Positions 35,239-45,637 of a stretch of DNA of 64,000 bases are shown in pieces. The position numbers and the translations under genes are program-made. Below the pieces are notes generated by a model. The model made no database searches. It was not told the DNA's origin and saw only the letters and a program-made list of their open reading frames with translations. Position 1 is the stretch's first letter. Each line of letters starts with the position of its first letter. Source of the stretch: Candidatus Binatus sp. (GTDB lineage Bacteria; Desulfobacterota; Binatia; Binatales; Binataceae); assembly GCF_030646925.1 (NCBI RefSeq), contig NZ_JAUSKL010000107.1:45050-109049 (forward strand), written 5' to 3'.

Positions 35239-36069
35239 ATGGCAGTCATACAATTAAATCCGCGCACACCCGGCCAGCGCTTCATGCAGATTGCGGATTT
35301 CTCAGGGCTCACGAAAAAAGAGCCGGAGAAGAGTTTGCTCGTACCGGTCAAGCGGACCGGCGGACGCAATAATCGCGGACGGATGACGTCGCGTCATCGC
35401 GGGGGCGGCCATAAGCGGCGCCTTCGGCTGATCGATTTCAAGCGAATTAAGGACGGGATTGCAGCGGTCGTCGCAGCGCTCGAATACGATCCGAATCGGT
35501 CGGCGAATATCGCGCTGCTGCATTATCCCGACGGCGTGAAGACCTACATCCTGGCGCCGGACGGACTCAAAGTCGGCGACAAGGTTGAATCGGGCGAGAG
35601 TGCAGATATCAAGCCCGGCAACGCGCTCAAGCTGCGCCATATTCCGGTCGGCACGATCGTGCATGCGATCGAGATGAAGCCGGGGGCGGGCGCGCAACTC
35701 GCGCGCGGCGCCGGCACGCAGGCGCAGTTGATGGCGAAAGAGGGCAAGATGGCGCTGCTCAAGCTGCCGTCGGGCGAGCAGCGGATGGTGCAGGCGGAAT
35801 GCCGCGCCACGATCGGCCAGGTCGGAAATCTCGATCACGAAAATATTTCGATCGGCAAGGCCGGTCGCTCGCGCTGGCTCGGCAAGCGCGGACACGTGCG
35901 CGGCGTCGCGATGAATCCGGTCGATCATCCGCATGGCGGCGGCGAAGGACGCTCGAAGGGGAATCATCCGCAGTCGCCATGGGGACAGCCGGCCAAGGGC
36001 TACAAAACGCGCAAGAAGCAGCCGTCGGATCGCTATATCGTGAGCAAGCGGCCGCGCGGGAAGCATTAG
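35239..36069 (+). CDS. rplB: 50S ribosomal protein L2
   Basis: The 276-residue protein is needed for peptidyl transfer and subunit joining. [19 protein letters not shown] and the C-terminal [20 protein letters not shown] with the functional His are intact. Confidence 0.99.
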   Translation: MAVIQLNPRTPGQRFMQIADFSGLTKKEPEKSLLVPVKRTGGRNNRGRMTSRHRGGGHKRRLRLIDFKRIKDGIAAVVAALEYDPNRSANIALLHYPDGVKTYILAPDGLKVGDKVESGESADIKPGNALKLRHIPVGTIVHAIEMKPGAGAQLARGAGTQAQLMAKEGKMALLKLPSGEQRMVQAECRATIGQVGNLDHENISIGKAGRSRWLGKRGHVRGVAMNPVDHPHGGGEGRSKGNHPQSPWGQPAKGYKTRKKQPSDRYIVSKRPRGKH

Positions 36070-36073
36070 GAAT

Positions 36074-36376
36074 ATGGCGAGATCGTTAAAAAAAGGACCG
36101 TTCGTCGATGGCCACGTGCTGAAGAAAGTCGCCGTGGCGACCGCGACCAACGACAAGCGGATTATCAAGACGTGGTCGCGCCGCTCGATGATCACGCCGG
36201 ACATGATCGCGCTGACATTCGCGGTGCATAACGGGCATAAGTTCATCCCGGTGTACTGCACGGAGAATATGGTCGGGCACAAGCTCGGCGAATTCGCGCC
36301 GACGCGGACTTTTCATGGACACGCGGGCGATCGTAAGGGCGAAGTCAAGCAAGCGTCGGCGCCGCCGGGAAGATAG
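36074..36376 (+). CDS. rpsS: 30S ribosomal protein S19
   Basis: The 100-residue head protein contains [37 protein letters not shown] and [19 protein letters not shown]. It starts 4 bases after rplB. Confidence 0.98.
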   Translation: MARSLKKGPFVDGHVLKKVAVATATNDKRIIKTWSRRSMITPDMIALTFAVHNGHKFIPVYCTENMVGHKLGEFAPTRTFHGHAGDRKGEVKQASAPPGR

Positions 36377-36418
36377 ATCGGAGTAAAGACAGGCCGGGGA
36401 AGCCGGGATTTAAGCATC

Positions 36419-36757
36419 ATGGAAGCATTATCGCGAAGCCGATTTATCAGGATCTCGCCGCGCAAGCTCAAGCTTATCTGCGAGCTGATCGCGGGCAAGC
36501 GGGTCGATCATGCGTTGTCGATTCTGGAATTCACGCCCAAGAAGGGTGCGAAATTCGTATCGAAGACGCTGCTCGCGGCGGTGGCCAATGCGCGCGATCA
36601 GCTAAATGTCGATGAGGACAAGCTATTCGTGAAGCGGGCGACGGCGGACACCGGGCCGACCTGGAAACGATCGATCATGCGGGCGCATATGCATTCGACG
36701 CCGATCCACAAGCGCACGAGTCATCTTACGGTGATCGTGGACGAAGAGGCGTCCTGA
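36419..36757 (+). CDS. rplV: 50S ribosomal protein L22
   Basis: The 112-residue protein with a tunnel-lining hairpin has [18 protein letters not shown] and [19 protein letters not shown]. It is in the normal place between rpsS and rpsC. Confidence 0.98.
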   Translation: MEALSRSRFIRISPRKLKLICELIAGKRVDHALSILEFTPKKGAKFVSKTLLAAVANARDQLNVDEDKLFVKRATADTGPTWKRSIMRAHMHSTPIHKRTSHLTVIVDEEAS

Positions 36758-36765
36758 GGGCTCAA

Positions 36766-37443
36766 ATGGGACAGAAATCACATCCGCGCGGGATGCGGCT
36801 CGGGATAATCGAGAGTTGGGATTCGCGCTGGTACGCGAGTCACGACTACGCGAAGCTGCTGCACGAAGATTTGAAGCTCCGCGCCTTTATCAAGAAGCGG
36901 CTCTATCACGCCGGGATTTCAAAAATCGAAATCGAGCGGATGGCCAACAAGGCCAAGATCAACATTTACACGGCGCGGCCGGGAATCGTGATCGGCAAGA
37001 AGGGCGCCGAGATCGACAAGCTGAAGCTCGATATCCAGAAGCTGATGAAGGGGCGCGACTCGTTTATCAATATCCACGAGGTGCGGCGCCCGGACCTTGA
37101 TCCGCAACTGGTGGCGGAGAATATCGCGCTGCAGCTCGAGCGTCGCGTGGCGTTTCGGCGCGCGATGAAGGAAGCGGTCACGCGCGCGATGCGGATGGGT
37201 GCGCAGGGCGTCAAGGTGCACGTCGCGGGACGCCTGGGCGGCGCGGAAATCGCGCGGCAGGAATGGTACCGGGAAGGGCGGGTGCCGCTGCAGACGCTCC
37301 GCGCAGACGTCGCGTACGGATTTGCGGAAGCGCGCACGACCTATGGTCAAATCGGGGTGAAGGTCTGGATTTTCCGCGGCGAGGTGCTGACCCGGCGAGA
37401 AGCGGACGCGAAGCGATCGGGAGCGCCGGCGTCGGCGCAATAG
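36766..37443 (+). CDS. rpsC: 30S ribosomal protein S3
   Basis: The 225-residue mRNA-entry protein has a KH domain with [18 protein letters not shown] and a C-terminal domain with [20 protein letters not shown]. Its length is typical. Confidence 0.98.
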   Translation: MGQKSHPRGMRLGIIESWDSRWYASHDYAKLLHEDLKLRAFIKKRLYHAGISKIEIERMANKAKINIYTARPGIVIGKKGAEIDKLKLDIQKLMKGRDSFINIHEVRRPDLDPQLVAENIALQLERRVAFRRAMKEAVTRAMRMGAQGVKVHVAGRLGGAEIARQEWYREGRVPLQTLRADVAYGFAEARTTYGQIGVKVWIFRGEVLTRREADAKRSGAPASAQ

Positions 37444-37453
37444 TTAATCCGTC

Positions 37454-37879
37454 ATGATGCAACCCAAAAAAGTTAAATGGCGCAAGATGATGAAAGGCCG
37501 CGTGACCGGCGCCGAGTCGCGCGGCACCTGGCTTGCGTTTGGCGATTTCGGACTGAAGGCGACCGAGACGGCGCGCGTCGATGCGCGTGCGCTCGAAGCG
37601 GCCCGAATCGCGCTGACGCGGCATATCAAGCGCGGTGGCCGCGTCTGGATTCGCGTGTTCCCGGATAAGCCATACACCAAGAAGCCGGCTGAAACCCGCA
37701 TGGGCAAGGGCAAGGGCTCGCCCGAGGGATGGGTCGCTTGCGTGAGGCCGGGGCGGATTTTGTTCGAGATGGAAGGCGTCGATCGCGTGACGGCGCGCGA
37801 GGCGATGCGGCTTGCGGCGCATAAGCTGCCAATCAAGACGATCGTCGTCGAACGCGAGGAAGGGGCACTTGGAGCTTAG
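37454..37879 (+). CDS. rplP: 50S ribosomal protein L16
   Basis: The 141-residue protein near the A-site tRNA and central protuberance has [13 protein letters not shown] and [20 protein letters not shown]. The end overlaps the start of rpmC by 11 bases. Confidence 0.98.
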   Translation: MMQPKKVKWRKMMKGRVTGAESRGTWLAFGDFGLKATETARVDARALEAARIALTRHIKRGGRVWIRVFPDKPYTKKPAETRMGKGKGSPEGWVACVRPGRILFEMEGVDRVTAREAMRLAAHKLPIKTIVVEREEGALGA

Positions 37880-38102
37880 CGATCTTAGACAGATGAGCGC
37901 GGCCGACTTGGGCGTCAAGGAACGCGAGGCGCGCGAGGAAATTTTCCGCCTCAAGCTCAAGCTGCGCACCAATCAACTAGATAATCACGCGACTTACCGC
38001 CGCGCGCGGCGCGAGTTGGCGCGAATCGTGACGCTGCTCGGCGAGAAATCGCGCGCGGCGGGCGAATCGGAGAGAGACGAAAAGAAGGCCGGCAATGCGT
38101 GA
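37869..38102 (+). CDS. rpmC: 50S ribosomal protein L29
   Basis: The 77-residue coiled protein sits at the tunnel exit. I take the TTG at 37869 as start because [13 protein letters not shown] then aligns with the family's usual N-terminus and a GAGGAAGGGG stretch precedes it; no ATG fits. It has a short charged tail beyond the usual end. Confidence 0.92.
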   Translation: MELSDLRQMSAADLGVKEREAREEIFRLKLKLRTNQLDNHATYRRARRELARIVTLLGEKSRAAGESERDEKKAGNA

Positions 38103-38349
38103 ACTAATCAAGCGGCGCGAAGGCACAGTAGTCTCGGCCAAGATGACCAAGACGGTCGTGGTCCGGGTGGACCGGCTGGTCGAGCATAAACTTTACGGCA
38201 AGCGGGTCCGCCGCAGCACGCGCCTGATGGCGCATGACGAGCGCGCCGAGTGCAAAGAGGGCGACCGGGTGCTGATTATCGAAGCGCGGCCGCTGTCGAA
38301 AAACAAGCGCTGGCGCGTAAGCCGCGTGCTCAAAAAGGCGGCGGGGTAA
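38095..38349 (+). CDS. rpsQ: 30S ribosomal protein S17
   Basis: The 84-residue primary-binding OB-fold protein contains [18 protein letters not shown] and [21 protein letters not shown]. Its ATG lies within the end of rpmC. Confidence 0.98.
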   Translation: MRELIKRREGTVVSAKMTKTVVVRVDRLVEHKLYGKRVRRSTRLMAHDERAECKEGDRVLIIEARPLSKNKRWRVSRVLKKAAG

Positions 38350-38355
38350 AGCGCG

Positions 38356-38724
38356 ATGGTGCAGGTGCAGACAGTGCTCGACGTCGCCGATAATTCGGGC
38401 GCGCGCAAGGTGATGTGTATCAAGGTGCTCGGCGGATCGAAGCGGCGCTACGCGAGCGTCGGCGACATAATCGTGGTGGCGGTCAAAGAGGCGATTCCCA
38501 ACGCGAAGGTGAAGAAGGGCGACGTGTCGCGGGCGGTGATCGTGCGAACGGCCAAAGAGATCAGCCGCGGCGACGGCAGCTATATCCGCTTCGACGGCAA
38601 CTCGGCGGTGCTGCTCGACAAGGATCACGAGCCGGTCGGCACGCGTATCTTCGGGCCGGTGGCGCGCGAGCTGCGCGCGAAAAAGTTTTTGAAAATCATC
38701 TCGCTGGCGCCCGAGGTGATCTGA
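38356..38724 (+). CDS. rplN: 50S ribosomal protein L14
   Basis: The 122-residue intersubunit-bridge protein has [20 protein letters not shown] and the C-terminal [20 protein letters not shown]. It shares a base with the rplX start (TGATG). Confidence 0.98.
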   Translation: MVQVQTVLDVADNSGARKVMCIKVLGGSKRRYASVGDIIVVAVKEAIPNAKVKKGDVSRAVIVRTAKEISRGDGSYIRFDGNSAVLLDKDHEPVGTRIFGPVARELRAKKFLKIISLAPEVI

Positions 38725-39074
38725 TGGCTCAGGCGAAGCGCACGGCCAAAGTGAAATACAAGATCAAGAAGAACGACATGGTGATGGTCGTCGCGGGGCG
38801 CGATCGCGGCAAGACCGGCAAGGTGATGCGCGTGATTCCGGAGCGCGGACGGGTGGTGGTCGAGCGGCTCAACATGGTCAAGCGCCACAGCAAGGCGCGC
38901 GGCGCGGCGAGTCCGGGCGGAATCGTCGATAAAGAAGCCGCGCTGGACATCTCGAACGTGATGATCTTTTGCGATCGCTGCAACGCGCCGGTGAGGGTTG
39001 GCGTCAAGGCTGCGGCTGACGGTGCCAAAAGCCGCGTTTGCCGCCGCTGCGGCGAGGCGATAGGTAACGACTGA
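38724..39074 (+). CDS. rplX: 50S ribosomal protein L24 (with C-terminal zinc ribbon)
   Basis: The 116-residue assembly initiator has a KOW motif ([20 protein letters not shown]) and [17 protein letters not shown]. The C-terminal part has two CxxC pairs (CDRC and CRRC), which probably bind zinc, as in many non-enterobacterial L24 proteins. Confidence 0.97.
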   Translation: MAQAKRTAKVKYKIKKNDMVMVVAGRDRGKTGKVMRVIPERGRVVVERLNMVKRHSKARGAASPGGIVDKEAALDISNVMIFCDRCNAPVRVGVKAAADGAKSRVCRRCGEAIGND

Positions 39075-39075
39075 T

Positions 39076-39867
39076 ATGGCCGACAAGAAAGAAAAGCCGG
39101 ACAAGGCGGAGCAGGCGGCGAAGAGCGAGCAGGCGGCCAAAACCGATCAGGCGGCCAAGGCCAAGCGCGAAGGCAAAGCCCGGCAAGCGCAGCAGAAGCA
39201 GGCCTCCGCGGATGCGAAGGCCGCGGCTGCCGAGCCGCTGCCGCCGGAACAACCGCTGCCCGCGCGGCTCCGGCTCCGGTTCGACCAGGAGATCGCGCCG
39301 GTCCTGATGCGCGAGCTTAAGATCGAAAACCGGATGCGCGTGCCGCGGCTAAAAAAGATCACGATCAACATGGCGCTGCAGGAAGCGCGCGACAACGTGA
39401 AGATTCTCGATGCGGCGCTCGAAGAGCTCCGCGTGATCACGGGACAGAAACCGGTTTTAACCCGCGCGCGCAAGGCGATATCGAATTTCAAGCTCCGGCA
39501 GGGGATGCCGATCGGCGTGATGGTCACGCTGCGGCGCGACCGGATGTGGGAATTTTTCGATCGGCTGGTGAATAACTCGCTGCCGCGCGTGCGCGATTTC
39601 CGCGGCGTCAGCGAGAAGGCATGCGACGGCCGCGGCAATTACTCGCTCGGGCTGCGGGAGCATACGATTTTCCCGGAGCTCAATCTCGACAAGGTCGAGA
39701 AGGTGAAGGGGCTGACGATTTCGATCACGACCAGCGCGCGCAGCGACTACGAAGGGCAGACGCTGCTCCGCGCGCTCGGGATGCCGCTGCGCGGCGGTCC
39801 GGAGAAAGAGGGCGCCGCGCAGAAAGTAGTCCCGGCCGAAGGCGCGGCGGCGCAGGCGACCGCTTAA
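39076..39867 (+). CDS. rplE: 50S ribosomal protein L5 with long N-terminal extension
   Basis: The 263-residue protein is about 80 residues longer than usual (about 180). The L5 core ([61 protein letters not shown]) begins near residue 63. Before it lies a Lys/Ala/Gln/Glu-rich extension with three hexapeptides [12 protein letters not shown] and TDQAAK (residues 11-28) and a proline-rich joint. A tail of about 23 Ala-rich residues follows the core. The ATG at 39076 comes one base after the rplX stop, so the extended start fits the operon spacing; an internal start would leave a long untranslated gap. Confidence 0.95.
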   Translation: MADKKEKPDKAEQAAKSEQAAKTDQAAKAKREGKARQAQQKQASADAKAAAAEPLPPEQPLPARLRLRFDQEIAPVLMRELKIENRMRVPRLKKITINMALQEARDNVKILDAALEELRVITGQKPVLTRARKAISNFKLRQGMPIGVMVTLRRDRMWEFFDRLVNNSLPRVRDFRGVSEKACDGRGNYSLGLREHTIFPELNLDKVEKVKGLTISITTSARSDYEGQTLLRALGMPLRGGPEKEGAAQKVVPAEGAAAQATA

Positions 39868-39880
39868 GGAATAGAAATTA

Positions 39881-40066
39881 ATGGCGAAGACTTGCCTCAG
39901 AGTGAAAGCTACGCGCAAGCCCAAGTTCAACGTGCGCGCCTACAATCGATGCCCGCTGTGCGGACGCGCGCGCGCCTACTATCGGCGCTTCAAGATGTGC
40001 CGGCTTTGTCTCCGCAAGCTGGCGCTCGATGGCAAGTTGCCCGGCGTGATCAAGGCGAGTTGGTAG
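39881..40066 (+). CDS. rpsN: 30S ribosomal protein S14 type Z
   Basis: The 61-residue short, zinc-binding form of S14 has CPLC and CRLC pairs within [17 protein letters not shown] and [10 protein letters not shown]. It replaces the longer zinc-free type of enterobacteria. Confidence 0.97.
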   Translation: MAKTCLRVKATRKPKFNVRAYNRCPLCGRARAYYRRFKMCRLCLRKLALDGKLPGVIKASW

Positions 40067-40119
40067 CGAGGCGCAGGCGAGAGACCGATCGAGCGAGACC
40101 GATCGAAAGAGATTTATAA

Positions 40120-40518
40120 ATGTCGCAGACTGATCCGATAGCAGAACTCTTGACGCGTATCCGCAACGCGATGCGCGCGCGATACAACGACCTGACGCTG
40201 CCTCATTCGCGGCTCCGCGAGGCGATTTGCCGCGTGTTGCTGGCCGAGGGCTTTATCGGCGGCATCGAAGTGGGCGGCGAAGTGCCGAAGAAGATGCTCG
40301 CGCTGAAGCTGCGCTATTCGACTGCGCGCGAACCGGTAATCCGGGGAATCACGCGGGTGAGCAAGCCGAGCCGGCGGCGCTACGCGGGAATCGACGAAAT
40401 CGGCAAGGTGCGCGGCGCGATGGGCGTGCAGATTGTATCGACGCCGCTCGGCGTGATGACCGGGCGCGAGGCGCGGCGCAAAAAAGTCGGCGGCGAGATC
40501 TTGTGCAGGGTCTGGTAG
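40120..40518 (+). CDS. rpsH: 30S ribosomal protein S8
   Basis: The 132-residue central-domain protein, the classical spc repressor, has TDPIAELLTRIRNAMRARY and the C-terminal STPLGVMTGREARRKKVGGE with the RNA-binding turn. Confidence 0.98.
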   Translation: MSQTDPIAELLTRIRNAMRARYNDLTLPHSRLREAICRVLLAEGFIGGIEVGGEVPKKMLALKLRYSTAREPVIRGITRVSKPSRRRYAGIDEIGKVRGAMGVQIVSTPLGVMTGREARRKKVGGEILCRVW

Positions 40519-40546
40519 AGCGAAGCAGCGGAGCAGCAGTATCCCG

Positions 40547-41098
40547 ATGTCCCGAATAGGCAAATTACCGATTCCGCTCGACAAGAGCGTCAAGGCGACG
40601 CTCACGGGCGACATGCTCAAGGTCGAAGGGCCGAAGGGCAAGCTCGAGCTTAAGGTGCAGCCCGGCTTCAAGGTGGAAATCACCGACGGGCAGATCGTGG
40701 TGCGGCGGCCGGGCGATACCGGCAACGATCGCGCGGTGCACGGCCTGATGCGCAAGCTGATCGCGAACATGGTCGAGGGCGTGGGCAAGGGATTCAAGCG
40801 GGTGCTCGAAATCAACGGCGTCGGCTACCGCGCGGAGGCGAAGGGCGCGCAGGTCAATCTGACGCTCGGCTATTCGCATCCGATTGTCTATCAGTTACCT
40901 CCCGGGGTGACGGCCAAGGTCGAGAAACTGGTGACGGTAACGCTCGAGAGCGCAGACCGCCAGTTGCTCGGCACCGTCGCGGCGCAGATTCGCGAGCTTC
41001 GGCCGCCGGAGCCTTATAAGGGCAAGGGAATCAAGTATTCGAACGAGACGATTCGGCGCAAGGCCGGCAAGGCGGCGGCGGGATCGACTTCGTCGTAG
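40547..41098 (+). CDS. rplF: 50S ribosomal protein L6
   Basis: The 183-residue protein near the sarcin-ricin loop has MSRIGKLPIPLDKSVKAT and the C-terminal PPEPYKGKGIKYSNETIRRK. Confidence 0.98.
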   Translation: MSRIGKLPIPLDKSVKATLTGDMLKVEGPKGKLELKVQPGFKVEITDGQIVVRRPGDTGNDRAVHGLMRKLIANMVEGVGKGFKRVLEINGVGYRAEAKGAQVNLTLGYSHPIVYQLPPGVTAKVEKLVTVTLESADRQLLGTVAAQIRELRPPEPYKGKGIKYSNETIRRKAGKAAAGSTSS

Positions 41099-41126
41099 AG
41101 CCGTTTCAAAAGGTTAGTTGCGATTT

Positions 41127-41489
41127 ATGGCTATCGAGAGATCGGAAAAACGCAAGCTTCGGCAGGGGCGTGTGCGCCGCAAGGCGATCGGCAACGATGA
41201 GCGTCCGCGGCTCTCGGTGTTCAGGTCGCTGCATCATATTTACGTCCAGGTGATTTCGGATCAGAGCGGACGGACGCTGGCGGCGGCTTCGACGGCCACT
41301 GCCGGAGTCGGCGAAGGACTCAAGAGCAAGCGCAACGTGGAAGCGGCCAAGGCAGTCGGCAAGGCGATCGCGGCGCGATGCCTCGAGAGCGGGATTCAGA
41401 GCGTGGTGTTCGATCGCAACGGATTTCTTTACCACGGCCGCGTCAAGGCGCTGGCCGATGCGGCGCGCGAAGCGGGGCTAAAATTTTGA
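41127..41489 (+). CDS. rplR: 50S ribosomal protein L18
   Basis: The 120-residue 5S rRNA-binding protein contains [18 protein letters not shown] and the end segment [21 protein letters not shown] chose the ATG at 41127 over a TTG three codons earlier. Confidence 0.97.
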   Translation: MAIERSEKRKLRQGRVRRKAIGNDERPRLSVFRSLHHIYVQVISDQSGRTLAAASTATAGVGEGLKSKRNVEAAKAVGKAIAARCLESGIQSVVFDRNGFLYHGRVKALADAAREAGLKF

Positions 41490-41521
41490 ACGGCAGGCAG
41501 CGAACGTTTCGGGAAGGGACC

Positions 41522-42031
41522 GTGGCGCAGCGGATCGATCCGCAGGGCCTCGAGATCAAGGAGAAGGTCGTCCATATCAACCGCGTCGCGAAAGTGGTGA
41601 AGGGCGGACGCCGCTTCAGCTTCAGCGCGCTGGTGGTGGCGGGCGATCACAATGGGCTGGTCGGCTTCGGCCTCGGCAAGGCCAATGAAGTGCCGGAAGC
41701 GATTCGGAAGGGCGTCGATCGCGCCAAGAAGAGCCTCGTGCGCGTGCCGCTGCAGAACGGGACGATACCGCATGAAGTGGTGGGGCGTTTCGGCGCGGGA
41801 CGCGTGGTGCTGCGGCCGGCGGCGGAAGGCACCGGAGTGATCGCGGCGGGCGGCGTGCGCGCGGTGGTCGAGCTCGCGGGAATCCGCAACATATTGACCA
41901 AACGGCTGGGCTCCTCGAATCCGCACAACCTGGTTCGCGCGACGCTCGAAGCATTGGCGGAACTGCGCAGCCCGGACGATATCTCGAAGCTGCGCGGCCG
42001 GGCGCCCAATCAACCCGAAGCCGCCGCTTGA
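41522..42031 (+). CDS. rpsE: 30S ribosomal protein S5
   Basis: The protein controls decoding accuracy and mRNA entry. [19 protein letters not shown] and the ribosome loop [18 protein letters not shown] are present. I chose the GTG at 41522 (169 residues), preceded by GGAAGGG. An in-frame TTG at 41486, overlapping the rplR stop, would add 12 residues and is a fair alternative. Confidence 0.95.
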   Translation: MAQRIDPQGLEIKEKVVHINRVAKVVKGGRRFSFSALVVAGDHNGLVGFGLGKANEVPEAIRKGVDRAKKSLVRVPLQNGTIPHEVVGRFGAGRVVLRPAAEGTGVIAAGGVRAVVELAGIRNILTKRLGSSNPHNLVRATLEALAELRSPDDISKLRGRAPNQPEAAA

Positions 42032-42064
42032 CGATCGCCGCATAAGTGACTTGAGGTAATTACG

Positions 42065-42247
42065 ATGGCCGATAAAATCCGCGTCAAGCTGGTACGAAGC
42101 CCGATCGGCACCAAGCAGCGCGTGCGTGAGACCGTGAAGGGACTCGGCCTGCACAAAATCGGCAGCGAGAGCGAACTCGAACGGACGCCGTCGGTGATCG
42201 GGATGATCAACAAGCTGAAGCATCTGGTGGTCGAGGTAAAAGACTGA
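42065..42247 (+). CDS. rpmD: 50S ribosomal protein L30
   Basis: The 60-residue protein has [20 protein letters not shown] and [18 protein letters not shown], the complete short bacterial form. Confidence 0.97.
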   Translation: MADKIRVKLVRSPIGTKQRVRETVKGLGLHKIGSESELERTPSVIGMINKLKHLVVEVKD

Positions 42248-42348
42248 ACTGCGTCGGATCTGATGGGATCGAGGATCGAAGCGATCTAGACGTTGGAGCG
42301 ATCGAGTAACTGTCCCGAAATAAGCGATCGGGTTGCCCAGGTGATCGA

Positions 42349-42382
42349 GGAACTGTGCTGAAAAAGGAACTGTACTGAAAAA
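42349..42382 (+). repeat. 17-base tandem duplication just before rplO
   Basis: GGAACTGTGCTGAAAAA (42349-42365) is followed at once by GGAACTGTACTGAAAAA (42366-42382), which ends at the rplO ATG. A weaker third copy (AACTGTCCCGAAATAAG) starts near 42309. The junction creates an AAGGA motif, 14 bases before the start codon. Confidence 0.7.
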
Positions 42383-42853
42383 ATGAATCTCAAGGATTTA
42401 AAGCCGGCGCGCGGCTCGACTCATCGCAAACGCCGCGTCGGACGCGGAATCGGCTCGGGACACGGCAAGACCGCCGGCCGCGGGCATAAGGGACTCGGCT
42501 CGCGCTCGCATGGCAATACGCCGCCGAGTTACGAAGGCGGGCAGATGCCGTTGCAGCGGCGCTTGCCGAAGCAGGGATTTCGCCGGACGCTCAAGAATCA
42601 GGCGCGACGCGACGAATTCGCGATCGTAAATCTCGGCCGCCTCGCTGACTTCGAAGACGGCGCGACCGTCGATAGCGCGGCGCTCGCGGGGCGCGGCCTG
42701 ATTCCGCGCGGACTCAAGGTGAAGGTGCTGGGGGACGGCGAACTGAAGCATCGACTGACCGTGCGCGCCGATGCGTTCTCGAAAAGCGCGCGCGAGAAAA
42801 TCACCGCCTCGGGCGGTACTGCGGAGCTGGTAACGCCCACCGTCAATAGCTAG
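42383..42853 (+). CDS. rplO: 50S ribosomal protein L15
   Basis: The 156-residue protein has MNLKDLKPARGSTHRKRRVG, RGIGSGHGKTAGRGHKG and GGQMPLQRRLPKQGF. Its TAG is directly followed by the secY ATG. Confidence 0.98.
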   Translation: MNLKDLKPARGSTHRKRRVGRGIGSGHGKTAGRGHKGLGSRSHGNTPPSYEGGQMPLQRRLPKQGFRRTLKNQARRDEFAIVNLGRLADFEDGATVDSAALAGRGLIPRGLKVKVLGDGELKHRLTVRADAFSKSAREKITASGGTAELVTPTVNS

Positions 42854-44170
42854 ATGCTGGATGGGTTTTCAAACGCCTCGCGCATCCCGGAGTTGCGCCG
42901 ACGGCTGGTTTTCACGGCCATGATGCTGGCCGTGTATCGAATCGGGGTGGCGGTGCCGACGCCCGGGATCGACGGACAGGCGCTGGCGTCCTTCTTCGAT
43001 GCGGCAAAGGGCACGCTGTTCGGCTGGATCAATCTTTTCTCGGGCGGCGCGCTCGAGCGCTTCTCGGTGCTGGCGCTCGGGATCATGCCGTATATATCGG
43101 TCGCCATCATCCTCGATTTGCTGAAGGTCGCGTCGCCGTATCTCGACGAACTGTACAAGGAAGGCGAGGCGGGGCGCCGCAAGATCACGCAGTACACGCG
43201 CTTCGGCACGGTCGGCCTCGCGCTGATCCAGGGCTTCATGATCGCGGTCTCGCTCGAAAAGATTCAGGCGCCCGGCGGCGGCTCGGTCGTTTACAATCCC
43301 GGGATTGGCTTCGAAGTGATGACGGTGCTCACTGTGACCGCGGGCACGATGTTCCTGATGTGGATCGGCGAGCAGATTACCGAGCGCGGCGTCGGCAACG
43401 GCATCTCGCTGATCATCATGGCGGGCATCATTGCGCGCTTGCCAAGCGCGCTCGGCACCACAACGCAGTTCGTGCGCGAAGGTGAGATGAGCATCTTTTT
43501 GTTGCTCTTCATCCTGTTGGTCGCGGGCGGCGTAATTTTCGGAATCGTGTATATCGAGACGGCGCAGCGCCGGATTCCGATCCAGTATGCGCGGCGAGTG
43601 GTTGGGCGGCGGGTTTACGGCGGGCAGAGTTCTCATCTGCCGCTGAAGATCAACACGTCGGGAGTGATCCCGCCGATTTTCGCGTCATCGATCCTGGTTT
43701 TTCCGGCGACGCTGGCGACCTTCGTGCCGTTCCTGAAACCGTATTCGTCGTACCTGACGCCGGGCGGCGTTTACTACGACCTGGTTTACGTCGCGTTGAT
43801 TGTTTTCTTCTGTTACTTCTATACTGCGGTTACTTTCAATCCGATCGACGTCGCCGACAATCTGAAAAAGTATGGCGGCTTTATCCCGGGGATCAGGCCG
43901 GGGCGCTTCACCGCGGACTATATCGACAAGGTTCTGTCGCGAATCACGCTTGGCGGCGCGGTTTACGTGAGCGCGGTCTGCGTGCTGCCGACGATCCTGA
44001 TCCAGCGCTTCAACGTGCCGTTCTACTTTGGCGGTACCGCACTGCTGATCGTGGTTGGCGTGTCGATCGATACGATCGCGCAGATCGAGACGCATCTCAT
44101 CACGCGCAACTACGAATGCATCATGGGTCCGGGCGGGACGCGCCGGAAGAAATCGCGGAGGCGAGCGTAG
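42854..44170 (+). CDS. secY: Preprotein translocase subunit SecY
   Basis: The 438-residue channel subunit has ten membrane segments. Recognisable parts are the plug region after TPGIDGQAL, ALGIMPYISVAIILDLL in segment 2, the cytoplasmic loop RRIPIQYARRVVGRR, LPLKINTSGVIPPIFASS, and NYECIMG before the C-terminus. Confidence 0.98.
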   Translation: MLDGFSNASRIPELRRRLVFTAMMLAVYRIGVAVPTPGIDGQALASFFDAAKGTLFGWINLFSGGALERFSVLALGIMPYISVAIILDLLKVASPYLDELYKEGEAGRRKITQYTRFGTVGLALIQGFMIAVSLEKIQAPGGGSVVYNPGIGFEVMTVLTVTAGTMFLMWIGEQITERGVGNGISLIIMAGIIARLPSALGTTTQFVREGEMSIFLLLFILLVAGGVIFGIVYIETAQRRIPIQYARRVVGRRVYGGQSSHLPLKINTSGVIPPIFASSILVFPATLATFVPFLKPYSSYLTPGGVYYDLVYVALIVFFCYFYTAVTFNPIDVADNLKKYGGFIPGIRPGRFTADYIDKVLSRITLGGAVYVSAVCVLPTILIQRFNVPFYFGGTALLIVVGVSIDTIAQIETHLITRNYECIMGPGGTRRKKSRRRA

Positions 44171-44172
44171 CG

Positions 44173-44847
44173 GTGCGATTGATCTTGCTGGGTCCGCCGG
44201 GTGCGGGCAAGGGAACGCAGGCGCGGTCGCTCGGAGAGCGGTGGAATATACCGCAAATCGCGAGCGGGGACTTGCTGCGGGCAGCGGTGCGGGACGGCGG
44301 CGAACGCGGACTCGAAGCCCAAGGCTTTATGGATCGCGGGCAGTTGGTGCCCGATGAACTGGTGCTGAAGCTGGTAGCCGAGCGTTTGACCAATCGCGAT
44401 GCGGCCGCGGGATTTATCCTCGACGGATTTCCGCGCAGCGTCGCGCAGGCGGAAGCGCTGGCCGGAATGATCGGCCGCACTCATCGGATCGACAAAGTAG
44501 TGGCAGTGATTGTGCCGGATGAAGAGATCGTGCAGCGGATCTCGGGCCGGCGCACGTGCAAGGACTGCAACGCGATGTATCATGTGAAGTTCGAGCCGTC
44601 GAAGGCTGCCGGAGTCTGCGACAAATGCGGCGGCGAACTTTACCAGCGCGCCGATGACGCCGAGGCTACCGTCCGCGAGCGGCTCAAAGTTTACGAAACG
44701 AATACGCGTCCGCTGCTCGACCATTATCGGCGGCTCGGATTGCTCGCGCAGGTCGATGGAGTAGGACGCACCGAAGAAGTCGAGAAACGAATTGTGGCGG
44801 CGCTCGACGGCGTGACGCCCGCAAGCCAGGCAGGCGGCAAGGCCTGA
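44173..44847 (+). CDS. adk: Adenylate kinase (zinc-type long form)
   Basis: The 224-residue enzyme interconverts ATP, ADP and AMP. The P-loop GPPGAGKGTQA lies at residues 7-17, FILDGFPRSVAQAEAL follows, and the LID has four cysteines (CKDC and CDKC) for zinc. The GTG at 44173, two bases after the secY stop, puts the P-loop at the family position; upstream codons overlap secY and are unlikely. Confidence 0.95.
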   Translation: MRLILLGPPGAGKGTQARSLGERWNIPQIASGDLLRAAVRDGGERGLEAQGFMDRGQLVPDELVLKLVAERLTNRDAAAGFILDGFPRSVAQAEALAGMIGRTHRIDKVVAVIVPDEEIVQRISGRRTCKDCNAMYHVKFEPSKAAGVCDKCGGELYQRADDAEATVRERLKVYETNTRPLLDHYRRLGLLAQVDGVGRTEEVEKRIVAALDGVTPASQAGGKA

Positions 44848-44866
44848 ACCAAAAGCCTGAACCAGG

Positions 44867-45637
44867 ATGATCACGATCAAGACGCCGGCTGAGATTGCCG
44901 TGATGCGCAAGGCGAGCAGAATCGTCGCGGAGATCCTCGAGGAGCTCGTGGCGGCCGTGCGTCCCGGAATCTCGACTGACGAGCTGGATCGCCTGGCGGA
45001 GAATCTGACGCTGAAGAAAGGCGCGCGGCCGGCATTCAAGGGCTACAAGCCCGGCGACGTGGTTTATCCGAAGTCTCTCTGCGTTTCGATCAACAACGAG
45101 ATCGTGCACGGGATTCCGTCGAGCCGGAAGCTGAAGGCGGGCGATATCGTCGGGCTCGATTTCGGCGTGGTGTACGAAGGTTTCTACGGCGACGCGGCGC
45201 GGACGGTCGCAGTGGGCGAAGTGCCGGAGCACGTGAAGAAGCTGCTCCGGGTGACGCGTGAATCGCTCTATGCGGGAATCGCGCAGGCGCGGGCGGGGAA
45301 TCGAATCGGTGATATCGCGCGCGCAGTGCAGCAGACCGTCGAGCGGGCAGGTTTTTCAGTGGTGACTGATTTCGCCGGGCACGGAATCGGCCGGCGATTG
45401 CATGAGGATCCGCAGGTGCCGAATTACTTCCGGGCCGGGATGCCGAATCCGCGGCTGCGAGAGGGGATGGCGCTTGCGATCGAACCGATGGTTAACGAGG
45501 GAAGCCCCGATTTGGAGATACTTTCCGATGGCTGGACTGCGGTGACGGCGGACGGTAAACTATCCGCCCACTTTGAACACTCCATCGCGATTACCTCCAA
45601 CGGGCCGGAAATTCTAAGCGAGCTCGATAATGTCTAA
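44867..45637 (+). CDS. map: Methionine aminopeptidase type I
   Basis: The 256-residue enzyme removes the initiator Met from new proteins. Metal ligands are Asp in [16 protein letters not shown] (two), His in [12 protein letters not shown], Glu in AIEPMVNEG and Glu in FEHSIAIT. It overlaps infA by 8 bases. Confidence 0.97.
   Translation: MITIKTPAEIAVMRKASRIVAEILEELVAAVRPGISTDELDRLAENLTLKKGARPAFKGYKPGDVVYPKSLCVSINNEIVHGIPSSRKLKAGDIVGLDFGVVYEGFYGDAARTVAVGEVPEHVKKLLRVTRESLYAGIAQARAGNRIGDIARAVQQTVERAGFSVVTDFAGHGIGRRLHEDPQVPNYFRAGMPNPRLREGMALAIEPMVNEGSPDLEILSDGWTAVTADGKLSAHFEHSIAITSNGPEILSELDNV

Noticed and set aside
40076..40113. Direct repeat GAGACCGATCGA twice before rpsH
   Set aside because: The repeat is short and simple, in a GATC/CG-rich gap; there is nothing to support a function.
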